This document shows, piece after piece, positions 9,211 through 17,903 of a stretch of DNA of 64,000 bases; position 1 is the stretch's first letter; each line of letters begins with the position of its first letter. The stretch is from RHKX01 sp963743875 (lineage in GTDB: Bacteria > Actinomycetota > Thermoleophilia > Solirubrobacterales > 70-9): the NCBI GenBank assembly GCA_963743875.1, contig CAVURM010000001.1, positions 124,001-188,000 on the forward strand, given 5' to 3'. The notes beneath the pieces are model-generated. The model did no database searches. It saw only the letters and a program-made list of their open reading frames with translations, and was not told the origin of the DNA. The position numbers were made by a program, and so were the translations under genes.

Positions 9211-9224
9211 GAGAACCATTATCT
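9210..9224. promoter_or_regulatory. zur box: Fur/Zur-type operator between the permease and Zur genes
   Basis: The 15-base sequence TGAGAACCATTATCT is a 7-1-7 imperfect inverted repeat with core GAxAA/TTxTC, close to the general Fur-superfamily box TGATAATnATTATCA. It touches the permease start codon and lies about 10 bases ahead of the regulator ATG, which fits autorepression and repression of the importer. A weaker related sequence (GAGAATCGTTCGC, 10670-10682) overlaps the start of the solute-binding-protein gene. Confidence 0.5.
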
Positions 9225-9232
9225 TTATCTGG

Positions 9233-9715
9233 ATGGCGGCTGCGCGTTCCAAGGAGATTCCAACCCCCCCGGCGGAGGCCTGGATCGAGATCGCCGAGGG
9301 CGAGCTGCGCAGCGCCGGCCATCGCTCCAGCGTGCCCCGATCGGCGGTTCTGGAGCTGATCGGCCATCAGAAGTGCGTCCTCAGCGCCACCGAGATCGCC
9401 GACGAGCTGAGGGCCGGTGGCCGTGAGGTCGGCGTGGCCACCGTCTACCGCACACTCGAGCTGCTCGAATCGATGCGGCTGGTCCAGCGACTCGACGTCG
9501 GCGGGACCTCCGCGCGCTATGAACCCGCGCTCCCCGGAGGGGAGCATCATCACCACCACCTGGTCTGCGATCGGTGTGGGCGGGTGACGCCGTTCGAGGA
9601 TGCCGGCCTCGAGCGGGCGATCGACGAACTCGGCGAGCGGCTCGACTACGTCGTCGGTGACCACGATGTGATCCTGCGGGGCGAGTGCCCGCAGTGTGCC
9701 GGCCGGGACCGCTGA
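9233..9715 (+). CDS. zur: Fur-family metalloregulator, probably zinc uptake regulator Zur
   Basis: A 160-residue Fur-superfamily repressor. The winged-helix part includes SATEIADELRAGGREVGVAT followed by VYRTLELLE. The metal part has a five-His run (residues 105-109) in GGEHHHHHLVCDRCG, and the two CxxC pairs of the structural zinc site: Cys112/Cys115 and Cys152/Cys155 in GECPQCAG. It sits divergent from a zinc-type importer and next to its binding protein, which favours Zur over Fur or Mur. The ATG at 9233 is chosen because an upstream ATG (9209) would read through the proposed operator; no ribosome-binding site is visible, so the mRNA may be leaderless. Confidence 0.85.
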   Translation: MAAARSKEIPTPPAEAWIEIAEGELRSAGHRSSVPRSAVLELIGHQKCVLSATEIADELRAGGREVGVATVYRTLELLESMRLVQRLDVGGTSARYEPALPGGEHHHHHLVCDRCGRVTPFEDAGLERAIDELGERLDYVVGDHDVILRGECPQCAGRDR

Positions 9716-9733
9716 AACGGCGGGTTTCCGGCG

Positions 9734-10684
9734 TCATCCTCCGACGTCGATCCGGCAGCTCGACGCCCCGTCGGTGAAGCCTTCGACGATCTTGGACGTG
9801 TTCGACGCCATCGCCGCCAGGTAGGTCGATCCGTCGGAGCCCTCCGGGCCGAGCGCGTCGGCCCAGAGCTCGCCGCCCACCTGCGCCCCCGCTTCGTCGG
9901 CGATCGCCTGCTCGAGTTCGGAGCTGACGCCCGCCTCGGAGTAGATCGTGCCGACCCCGGTCTGCTCGATCAGATCGACGAGGGCGGCAGTCTCGCCGGC
10001 TGACGCCTGAGCCTGAGTCGTCAGGGCCGGGATTGCGGCCCCGATCACGGCGACTCCATAGCGGTCGGCGTAGTAACCGAGCGCATCGTGGCTGGTCACC
10101 AGCTTGCGGTCGGAGGCCGGGGCCTCGTCGATGCATGCGGCGATCGCGGAGTCGAGTTCTTCGATCCGAGCTACGTAGGCGTCGGCGTTGGTTTCGAAAT
10201 CGGCTGCGCCATCCGGGTCGATCGCGCGGAGCTCGTCGCGGATCTCCTCGACTGCGAGGATCGCGTTCGTCGGGTCCTGCCACCAGTGGGGGTCCGTCTC
10301 GTCCTCGCCCGCGATCGTCTTCACGCCGTCGATCAGGGTGAGAACGGGCGCGTCCGTACCCGAGCTCTCCACGATCTGATCGAGCCAGATGTCGAGATCG
10401 CCTCCGGATCGGACGACGAGATCGGTGTCGATCAGCGCCTCGGCGTCGCTCGGCTTCGGCTCGTAGTCGTGCGGGTCCGCGTTGGCCGCGAGGATCTGGG
10501 TGACCTCACCGCGGTCGCCGACGACGTTTCGGCTCAGATCCGCGGCCTGAGAGGTGGTCGCGACGACCGAGAGGTCGCCGGAGCCGGAACCCGTCGAGGT
10601 GGGGTCGTCAGCTCCGCATCCAGCCCCGAGGACAACTGTCAGGAGCAGAACGGTACCGATAAAGAAAGTGAGAATCGTTCGCAC
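9734..10684 (-). CDS. znuA: Zinc/manganese ABC transporter solute-binding lipoprotein (ZnuA-like)
   Basis: A 316-residue cluster A-I (ZnuA/TroA) binding protein. The signal peptide ends at the lipobox VVLGAGC, giving a membrane-anchored lipoprotein. The three metal-binding His are in ANADPHDYEPKPSD, TDPHWWQDPTNAI and LVTSHDALGYY, and an acidic ligand lies near IYSEAGVSSELEQ. The GTG at 10684 directly precedes the signal peptide; the open frame up to 11098 has no signal peptide and runs antisense to another gene. It delivers metal to the permeases encoded at 6.7-9.2 kb, and Zur control is likely. Confidence 0.87.
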   Translation of the reverse strand: MRTILTFFIGTVLLLTVVLGAGCGADDPTSTGSGSGDLSVVATTSQAADLSRNVVGDRGEVTQILAANADPHDYEPKPSDAEALIDTDLVVRSGGDLDIWLDQIVESSGTDAPVLTLIDGVKTIAGEDETDPHWWQDPTNAILAVEEIRDELRAIDPDGAADFETNADAYVARIEELDSAIAACIDEAPASDRKLVTSHDALGYYADRYGVAVIGAAIPALTTQAQASAGETAALVDLIEQTGVGTIYSEAGVSSELEQAIADEAGAQVGGELWADALGPEGSDGSTYLAAMASNTSKIVEGFTDGASSCRIDVGG

Positions 10685-10765
10685 AAGAGGAATATAACGA
10701 ACCGGCGGACATGCTTCCGCGTGGCGATCGGATAGCTTCCAACCCACGCGACCGGGAGGAACCTG

Positions 10766-11151
10766 ATGGACACCAGCAGCCTGAAGAAATTTGATCTGTT
10801 CAAGGACGTCGACGAGAGCAAGCTCAGCAAGATCGCTCCCTTCACGATGCTCGTCGAGTTCCCTGAGGGGAAGACGATCATCCAGGAGGGTGGGTTCTCG
10901 AACGACTTCTACGCGATCGAGTCCGGCACGGCCACGGTTGAGCGCGCCGGTGAGGCGATCGCCGAGCTCGGTCCCGGGGATGTGTTCGGCGAGCAGGGAC
11001 TGCTCGAGCGCCAGGAGCGTTCGGCCTCGGTCGTGGCCACAGCGCCGATCCGCGCCTGAAGATCGAGTATTGGGAGATCCCGAGGATGCGCAAGGCAATG
11101 CCCGAGGTGCTCGAAGAGCTTCAGAGAACGATCGAGAAACGGTCCGGCTAG
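10766..11151 (+). pseudogene. Cyclic nucleotide-binding domain protein, frame broken near its end
   Basis: A small Crp-type nucleotide-binding protein without a DNA-binding domain. The strong ribosome-binding site GGGAGGAA precedes the ATG. The first frame gives 97 residues containing IIQEGGFSNDFYAIESGTA and LGPGDVFGEQGLLERQERSASVVATAP, which are the beta-barrel and phosphate-cassette region. The frame then hits TGA at 11057-11059. The expected last helix (LKIEYWEIPRMRKAMPEVLE) continues in another frame from 11056 and stops at TAG 11149-11151. Removing a duplicated CG/GC pair in CGCGCCTG, or adding one base, would restore a protein of about 128 residues. It is either an assembly error or a fresh mutation. 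Confidence 0.7.
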
Positions 11152-11204
11152 TTGATCCGGTTTCGCCTGGCCGCCCTACTCCCGAGTAGAGTGGATCCGC
11201 TCAG

Positions 11205-11378
11205 TACATACGGTCGGTGGTTCAAGGGAAGTCCGGTGAGAAACCGGCGCGGTCCCGCCACTGTGACCGGGTGAGGGTGTCGCCAGGCGGTTCGGCCGCC
11301 GGCCACTGGATCCGACGAGGATCCGGGAAGGCGTGACATCAGTCCCGGAAGCCAGGAGACCTGACTCCGACCGAGCCC
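11205..11378 (+). promoter_or_regulatory. Cobalamin (AdoCbl) riboswitch
   Basis: All the hallmarks of the cobalamin riboswitch are present in order. These are the P1 strand CGGTCGG (11211-11217) pairing with CCGACCG (11367-11373), the AAGGGAA element, the GGTGAGAAACCGGCGCGG stretch, the GTCCCGCCACTGTGA core, and the B12 box CCGGAAGCCAGGAGACCTG near 11345-11363. The first coding sequence starts 30 bases after P1 and its ribosome-binding site (GAGGAAAG) is close enough to be sequestered, so control of translation initiation is likely. It places the DUF4430 and ECF genes downstream under vitamin B12 control. Confidence 0.95.
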
Positions 11379-11407
11379 ATGTAAACCCTCGAGGAAAGGG
11401 TGGCTCC

Positions 11408-12396
11408 ATGCCAACACCTACCTTTCGCGTGCTCTCCGCGGCGCCGGCTCTGCTGGTCGTCTTCATGCTCGCGATCTCATTCACCTCGCTCGCCGAGGCG
11501 AAGTCCAAGACCGTCCCCGGCGAGTTCCGCGTCGTCAACTCGGCCGGGAAATCGCTGGCCGACGGCACCCAGTTCACCGGGCCGGTCACGATCAAGACCG
11601 ACAGGAGGGCCGACTGTCTCGGCGAGGGAACCGGTGGTTCCGGCGCCCAGGTCGACGTCCCGGGCACAAGCGCCCTCGGCCAGCTCGCCTACGGCTTCAC
11701 GGCCTATCCGGGAGTGGATCCGCTCTCGGTCACCGACGCCTTCGACTTCGGCCTCGGCCTTTGCGGGATCGGCAGGTCCATCGCCCCCTCGACCGGTTAC
11801 TGGTACCTGAAGGTCAACCATGCAGCCTCGTTCACCGGCGCCGACCAGACGACGGTCGGGAAGGGCGACGAGATCCTCTGGTTCCTGATCGAGGACTTCA
11901 ACGACCCGACCCCCGTCGAACTGGTTCTGAAGGCGCCCGTCAGCGCCGAGCCCGGCGATCAGGTGGGCGTCAAGGTGCTCTCCTACGCCGACGACGGCAC
12001 CAAGAGCGCCGCTGCGGGCGTCGCCGTGTCCGGTGCGGCGGAGCTCGACCGATGTCGATGGGAAGACAACGATCACAGCCGGTGAAGGCGTCAGCCGACT
12101 GCGCGCAACCCGCGTGGGCTCGATTCCCTCCAACACGGTCGCACTCTGCACCGACCAGGCGTCGAAGTGCCCGGCCGGCTACGCGAAGACCGTCGGCGGC
12201 ACCTCAAAGGCGGACTCGATTACCGGTGATTCCGAGGCCGAGGAGATCCTCGCCGGGTCCGGCAGGGACGACGTCGATGCTCGCGAGGGCGCCGGTCGGG
12301 ACAAGATCAACTGCGGGCCGGGCAAGGACAAGCTGATCCTTGCGAAGGGGTCGAGGTCGAAGTTCAGCGTCCTGCGAGAGGGTCTCGTTCCGTTAG
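11408..12396 (+). pseudogene. Secreted DUF4430 (transcobalamin beta-domain-like) protein A with RTX-like tail; frame broken
   Basis: This is the first gene after the riboswitch. It has a clear signal peptide (LLVVFMLAISFTSLAEA) and then a DUF4430-type domain: STGYWYLKVNHAASFTGADQ followed by VGKGDEILWF. DUF4430 matches the C-terminal domain of animal intrinsic factor and transcobalamin. A Gly/Asp-rich segment like calcium-binding nonapeptide repeats follows (ITGDSEAEEILAGSGRDDVD). Two frame changes are needed, at about 12047 (in GACCGATG) and about 12371 (CC in GTCCTGC). Each looks like one extra C. Corrected, the gene ends in VCERVSFR at TAG 12394-12396, about 329 residues. Probable role: capture of a cobamide outside the cell. 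Confidence 0.7.
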
Positions 12397-12416
12397 GGAT
12401 CGGGAGCGCTGACGGT

Positions 12417-13405
12417 ATGAACCGGGTCCGATCGGTCGCGGCCATCCTCGCCGCGGCGGTGCCCTTGGTAGTGGGCGCCGTCGCGGTGAGCGGCTGCGGT
12501 TTCGGACCCGGCGAGGCCTCGCCGGGGGAGGCGAGCCTGCGGGTGACCCGCGAGTTCGGGACGGTGCCGATGGTCGACGCGACGATCGACGGTCCCGACC
12601 CCGACCGACACCGTGGTTCGGTTTCTCGATGCCGAATGCCGACATCGAGACCTCCTACGGAGGCAATTTCGTCGACTCGATCGACGGGTTCGCCGGCAGT
12701 GCGAGCGGCGGCGGGCAGGAGGACTGGTTCTTCTTCGTCAACGGCTACTACTCCGATATCGGGGCGGGCGAGACGAAGGTCCTTCCGGGCGATCGGATCT
12801 GGTGGGACTACCGCTACTGGAATGCGGCCTATCGGGTCCCGGCCGTCGTCGGCTCGTGGCCTGAGCCGTTTCGCAGCGGCTACGACGGCGAGCGCTACGA
12901 CACCGTCGTCGAATGCCTCGCCGAGCAGCCCGATTGCGACGCGGTCGTCGCCGCCCTGAGCGGGGTGGGCGTGGAGCCGGTGGTCGAGACGGTGTCCAGG
13001 CCGATCGAACACACCGATCAGCTCCGGATCCTCGTCGGACCTTGGCAGCGCCTGCGGCTCGACCGGGCTGCCGCGCAGCTCGAGTCCGGCCCGGAACGTC
13101 AGCGGCGTCTACGCCCGGCTCGCGCGCTGCGAGGACGGGTGGCGGCTCGAGATCGAGGACGCTCAGGGTGAGACCGCTCAGCGGCTGGCCGACGCCGGAT
13201 TGGTGGCCGTCCGTCCGGGAGGGGCAGGATCAGCCGACCTGGGTGGTGACGGGCACCGACGACGATTCGGTCGCGGATGCGGTGGACCTGCTCGATTCCG
13301 ACTTCGCTCAACGAGCGCTACGCCGTTGCCGCCTCGGCGGGCGAGGTGCTGCCGCTCCCGGCCACCGATGCGGCTGGACCGGAGGCGGTCGGGGATCGAT
13401 GTTGA
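12417..13405 (+). pseudogene. DUF4430 lipoprotein B (transcobalamin beta-domain-like); frame broken five times
   Basis: The ATG at 12417 opens a lipoprotein signal peptide (LVVGAVAVSGC, lipobox VSGC). The DUF4430 core follows: NADIETSYGGNFVDSIDGF, then QEDWFFFVNGYYSDIGAGE and LPGDRIWWDYRYW. The C-terminal half (VSGVYARLARCEDGWRLEI, then TWVVTGTDDDSVADAVDLL and LNERYAVAASAGEV) continues only if the frame moves five times, near 12600, 12640, 13093, 13217 and 13305. Each move corresponds to one surplus base, mostly in short runs. The stop TGA 13403-13405 overlaps the EcfT start (ATGTTGA). Corrected length is about 327 residues. The role is probably membrane-tethered cobamide binding, inferred from operon and fold. 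Confidence 0.65.
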
Positions 13406-14302
13406 GGTCGGCCTTCACATACTCCCCTCGGCCGGGCCCGCTCGGCAGCGCCCGGCCGTGGATCGCCGCCGTCTACCTGGCCCCGCTCGCGATCGTCGCC
13501 TTCACGTTCGCCAACCCGATCGTCCTCACCGGGGCCGCTGCCGCCGCACTATCGGCGGGCGTCATGTCCGGTGCCGGACCGAGCATCAGGCAGCCGCTGC
13601 GGTGGTCGATCGGCCTGGCCGTGATGATCGTGGTGGTCAACGCGATCGTCTCCCAGCGCGGCGCGACGATCCTCCTCCGCGGAGAGGAGTTCCCGATCGT
13701 CGGTCAGATCGACATCTCGGCCGAGGCGCTGGCCGAGGGTTTCGTGCTCGCCATGAGAATCATCGTCTCGTTGATCGTCTTCGCCGTCTGGTCGGCCTGC
13801 GTCGACCCCGATCGGGTCCTGCGCGCGATCCGCCCCCTCGCCGCACGATCCGCCCTGACGGCGACGCTGATCGCCCGCCTGGTACCGCTCGCCGCCGCGG
13901 ATGGAGCGCGGATGGCCGAGGCGGGACGCCTGCGGGGACCGGCGGCGGCCCAGCTCGGTCGTGCTGCGATCGCCCGCCGCCTGATCGCCGGATCGCTCGA
14001 CCGCTCGGTGGATATCGCGGCGACCCTCGAGTTGCGGGGCTACGGGCTCGGCATCCGCTCGCAGCTTCCTCGTCATGCTCGCGAGCCGGGTGAGTATCCC
14101 CTGTTGCTTGCGGGGGTCATCAACCTTCTCGTCCTGATCGCGGCCGCCGTCGCCGGCGCTCGGCAGCTTCGACGCCTACCCCGTGATCGCCATCGATGCC
14201 GGAGTGGCCACCGTGCTCCTGGCAGTCGCCCTTCCCGCCATCGCGACGGCCCCGTTCGTCCCCGACCTACTACGCCGTCGCAGGAGGGGGAGACGTGGCT
14301 GA
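13399..14302 (+). CDS. ecfT: ECF transporter transmembrane (T) component
   Basis: EcfT couples the two ATPase domains to the substrate-binding S-component. The frame from ATG 13399 gives a hydrophobic protein with the family coupling helix motifs (ARMAEAGRLRG, then ATLELRGYGLG near residue 215). After AAAVAGA the frame must shift by one base at about 14155-14162. It then reads GSFDAYPVIAIDAGVATVLL and AVALPAIATAPFVPDLLRR, a last membrane helix with an Arg-rich end, stopping at TGA 14300-14302 inside the ATPase start region. One surplus G in GCCGGCG would explain it. Without correction the frame runs on antinaturally through the ATPase gene. Full length is about 300 residues. Confidence 0.8.
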
Positions 14303-15944
14303 GCCGGCGCTGGAGATCGAGCGGCTCGAGTACCGCTACGCGGATTCAGCCGAGCCGGTCCTCGACGGAATCGACCTGCGGCTCGAGGGTGGCGAGTTCG
14401 TCGTCCTCGCCGGTCGGTCCGGCTCCGGCAAGAGCACGCTGCTTCGCGCCGCCTGCGGCCTCGTTCCCCACTTCCATGGCGGCGAGATCGCCGGCGAGGT
14501 CACGGTGGGGGGCCGCTCGACCCGCGAGACCGGGCCCGCCGAGCTCGCCACCTCGGTCGGATTCGTCGCCCAGGAGCCCGAGACGCAGGTGGTCTCGACC
14601 ACGGTGCGGGCCGAGCTCGAACTGCCGCTGGAGCTGCGCGGCGCCGGGGCGGTCGAGACGGCGAGGGCGGTGGAGGAGGCGGCGCTGGCGCTCGCGATCG
14701 AGCCGCTGTTGGAGCGCACGACCGATTCGCTCTCCGGGGGCGAACTGCAGCGGGTGGCGCTCGGCGCTGCGCTCGTCACGGGCCCGCCTCTGCTCCTGTT
14801 GGACGAGCCGACGTCCCAGCTCGACCCGGTCGCCGGCGATGAGCTGATCGCGCTGCTGCGCCGCCTCAACGAGGAGTGGGGGGTGACGGTACTGCTGGGC
14901 GAGCATCGGCTCGAGCGCTGCCTGGCCGCCGCCGATCGGGTGGTCGCCCTCGAGCGCGGCCGGATCATCTACGACGGGGGTCCGGAGGGGTTCGGTCGGG
15001 TGGCGTTGGAGATCGCCCCCGAGCTGGCGACCCCGGTGACCCGGCTCTTCCATCTCGCCGGGATCGACGCCAGCCCGGTCACGATCAAGGCGGCTCGGAC
15101 CCTGCTCGGCGAGCTGCCGCCGCCGGCAGTCGCGGCGCCCGTCCCGCCGGACCCCCGCCGGGTCGGACGCAAGGCGGGGCCTGCGAGCGCGATGCGGTGC
15201 CGGCGGCTGCGGGTCGAGCTGCAGGCGGGTGAGGCGTGGCGCGAGGTTCTGTGCGGGATCGACCTGGAGGTGACCCCCGGCGAGCGAGTGGCCCTGATGG
15301 GCCCCAACGGCGCCGGCAAGACGACGCTGCTGCGCGCCGCGGCTGGAACCCTCGATCCCGCGTCGGGCTCGATCGAGACACCCGGCGGGTGCGCGATGCT
15401 CGGTCAGCGTCCGGATGACTACTTCGTTCGCGAGCGGGTCGACGAGGAGCTGCCCGGTCAGGCCGGTCGCACGGCGCTGGCGGCCGTGGGGCTCGACGTA
15501 CCCGGAAGCGCCGATCCCCGTGACCTGTCGGGTGGGGAGCGTCAGCGGCTCGCGCTCGCGATCGCGATGGCGGGACGCGGCGCCGGAGGCGAGCCGAGCG
15601 GACTGATCTGCCTCGACGAGCCGACCCGCGGGCTCGACCGCGGCCGCAAGGAGGATCTGGCCATGTGGATCGGGGAGCTCGCCGCCGCCGGCGCCGGCGT
15701 CGTGGTGGCCACCCACGATGTCGAGTTCGCGGCCCGCTTCGCCTCGCGGGTGATCCTCCTGGCGCGAGGGCGGCTGATCGCCGACGGCCCACCACTCGCG
15801 GTACTGGGCGGCGGCTGGTACTTCGCAACCGAGACGGCGCGGATAACCGGCGGTCGTGCGATCACCCCCGAGGCCGGCGCCAGGCTGGTCGAGCCGGCCT
15901 CGACCGCTACGGCGACCGAGGGTCAGCAGGGGCTCGGGAAATGA
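14295..15944 (+). CDS. ecfA: ECF transporter ATPase, two ABC domains fused (EcfA-A')
   Basis: A 549-residue protein with two complete ABC cassettes in tandem, replacing the usual EcfA1/EcfA2 pair. Cassette 1 (about residues 4-235) has GRSGSGKST, SLSGGELQR and LLLLDEPTSQLD. Cassette 2 (about residues 300-520) has GPNGAGKTT, LSGGERQRLALAI and LICLDEPTRGLD. The GTG at 14295 follows a strong AGGAGG at 14282-14287. Its frame is intact over 1.65 kb, in contrast to the damaged genes upstream. The stop overlaps the S-component ATG (ATGA), so the two are coupled. It powers uptake through EcfT and the S-component. Confidence 0.92.
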   Translation: MAEPALEIERLEYRYADSAEPVLDGIDLRLEGGEFVVLAGRSGSGKSTLLRAACGLVPHFHGGEIAGEVTVGGRSTRETGPAELATSVGFVAQEPETQVVSTTVRAELELPLELRGAGAVETARAVEEAALALAIEPLLERTTDSLSGGELQRVALGAALVTGPPLLLLDEPTSQLDPVAGDELIALLRRLNEEWGVTVLLGEHRLERCLAAADRVVALERGRIIYDGGPEGFGRVALEIAPELATPVTRLFHLAGIDASPVTIKAARTLLGELPPPAVAAPVPPDPRRVGRKAGPASAMRCRRLRVELQAGEAWREVLCGIDLEVTPGERVALMGPNGAGKTTLLRAAAGTLDPASGSIETPGGCAMLGQRPDDYFVRERVDEELPGQAGRTALAAVGLDVPGSADPRDLSGGERQRLALAIAMAGRGAGGEPSGLICLDEPTRGLDRGRKEDLAMWIGELAAAGAGVVVATHDVEFAARFASRVILLARGRLIADGPPLAVLGGGWYFATETARITGGRAITPEAGARLVEPASTATATEGQQGLGK

Positions 15945-17903
15945 GCTGGCAGGCGGCTTCCCTCGTCTTCCTCGCGATCGCGATCGCCGGTGGCTTCGTC
16001 TGGTTCGAGCGCTCCCGCCCACCGGCCCGGATCGTCGCTGCGGTCGCGGCCCTCGCGGCCCTTGCCGTGGCCGGGCGCGTGGTGCTCGCCCCGATCCCGA
16101 ACGTGGTCGCGACAACCGACGTCGTGTTGCTCGCCGGCTACGCGCTCGGCGGGGGCCCTGGCTTCGCCGTCGGCGCCCTCTCGGGACTCGTCTCCAACTT
16201 CTGGCTCGGGCAGGGACCGTGGACGCCCTGGCAGATGGCTGGTTGGGGGATGGTCGGCGTCGGCGGCGCGGTGCTCGCCAGGGTGAGCGGTCGCCGTCTC
16301 GGACGGTGGCAGCTGGCATTCTGGGCGGCGCTGGCAGGGTTCGCCTACGGCGCGCTGCTGGACCTCTCGGTCATGGTGAGCTATGGGGGCGAGCAGTCAT
16401 TGGACCGGTACCTGGCGTTGTCGGCGCGTGGAATACCCTTCAATGTCGCTCATGCCGCAGGAAACTTCACCCTTATGCTTGCGGCTGGGCCGGCAATGGT
16501 GAGGATGCTCGACCGATATCGGGAAAGGTTCGACTTCGCATGGCGCGACGGTCCGCTCGGCCGTGCTGCCGCCTGCCTCGCGATCGCACTCGGCATCGGC
16601 CTGCCCCTGCTCGCACCGCCCGCCGGCGAAGCTCGCGGGGGCGGTGGGTCGGCGAAGGTCTGGCTGCTGGACGCTCAGAACAAGAACGGCGGATTCGGAA
16701 CGGCCGTCGATGCTGAATCGAGCGTCGGGATGACGGGCTGGGCGATGCTCGGGATGGAGTCCGCAGGGATCAACCCGCTGGATGTCCGCCGCGCCGGGAA
16801 CACCTCGGTCGACTATCTGCGCCGCAACGTGGTTTCGATCAGCTCCACGGGCGACCTCGAGCGCACGATCCTGGCGCTCGTCGGCGCCGGGGTGGACCCG
16901 CGGGCGTTCGCCGGCCGCGACCTCGTGGGCGAGCTCCGCGAACGGCAGAACCGCGACGGCTCCTATCAACAGCAGGTCAACCTCACCGCCTACGCCGTGC
17001 TCGCCCTGCGCGCCGGCAAGGTCGACAACTCGAAGCTCGGCAAGCCGGCAAAGTGGCTGCGCAAGTCGCAGAACAAGAACGGTGGCTGGGGTTCGGTGGC
17101 CGGCGCGACCAGCGAGCCCGACAGCACAGGAGCGGTGATGCAGGCGCTCTCGGTCGCCCCGGGCGGCGGTGACCAGATCGAAGCGGGCGTCAAGTGGCTC
17201 CGCGATTCCCAGCATGGGACCGGCGGCTGGTCGCTGGTCGGCGGCGCTTCGTCCAACACCCAATCGACGGCATGGGCGGTCCAGGGGCTGGTCGCCGCCG
17301 GCAAGAACCCCGGCAAGTTCAAGCCGAAGGGCAAGAACCCGTTTACGTATCTGAAGCGTCGCCAGCGCGACGACGGACACTACGAGTACTCGAGCGCCAG
17401 CGACCAGACACCGGTCTGGGTGACAGCCCAAGGACTGTCGGCGGCGTTCGTCGCCGAGTTTCCGCTGAAGGCGGTCGAGCGGGCGCCGAAACCGCCCGTC
17501 AAGGAGGAGACCAACGGCGGCACCGGCACCGGATACGGCGACTATTCGGGCAGTTACCCGGATGGGTACTCAGGCTCCAGCAGCAGCTACGGCGGCTCGG
17601 GGTCCGGTGTCGGAGACCTGTACGACCCCGGCAGGGGCTCTGGCAGCAGCGGCGGCGGCAAGCCGGCCGACGGCGGACAGAGCATCCCGGCAGGCGGTGC
17701 GGAGGTGGCCGCAAGCGGTGCCGGACGGGAGCGGATCCAGGCCAACTCCGGACTCGACGCGGCCGCGGTCGAGGCGGAGGCGAGGCAGGGACTCCAGCGA
17801 CAACTTCGAAGCTCCGGCAACCCCGGTTCTGCTCGGCGGACTCGGCGGACTCTCGGCCCTGCTCGGGGTGGGCTTCGTCTGGTTCCGGCGCCGGCTTCCC
17901 TGA
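15941..17903 (+). CDS. ECF S-component fused to an extracellular alpha/alpha-toroid (prenyltransferase-like repeat) domain
   Basis: Residues 1-190 are a six-helix ECF S-component (GGPGFAVGALSGLVSNFWLG is characteristic). A seventh hydrophobic helix (about 207-227) should carry the chain outside. Residues 236-520 form a repeat domain with QNKNGGFG, QNRDGSYQ, QNKNGGWG, QHGTGGWS and QRDDGHYE, the QxxxGGxx pattern of alpha/alpha toroids such as terpene cyclases, prenyltransferases and the alpha-domain of intrinsic factor/transcobalamin. No DxDD cyclase motif is present. A Gly/Ser/Tyr-rich linker and a final helix (PVLLGGLGGLSALLGVGFVW, then Arg-rich) follow after a +1 frame change at about 17783 (GGG run). 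Predicted role: cobamide capture and import in one polypeptide. Confidence 0.82.

Noticed and set aside
11408..13405. Programmed ribosomal frameshifting as an explanation for the DUF4430 genes
   Set aside because: There are seven breaks with no shared slippery heptamer or pseudoknot, and nearby unrelated genes show the same type of lesion.
12913..14847. A 644-residue open frame spanning EcfT and part of EcfA
   Set aside because: Only the middle part encodes real protein (EcfT); both ends are out-of-frame text created by the frame breaks.
16640..17500. Squalene-hopene/terpene cyclase or prenyltransferase enzyme
   Set aside because: The repeats have the fold pattern, but there is no DxDD acid motif and no zinc site, and the domain is fused to a transporter under a B12 riboswitch.
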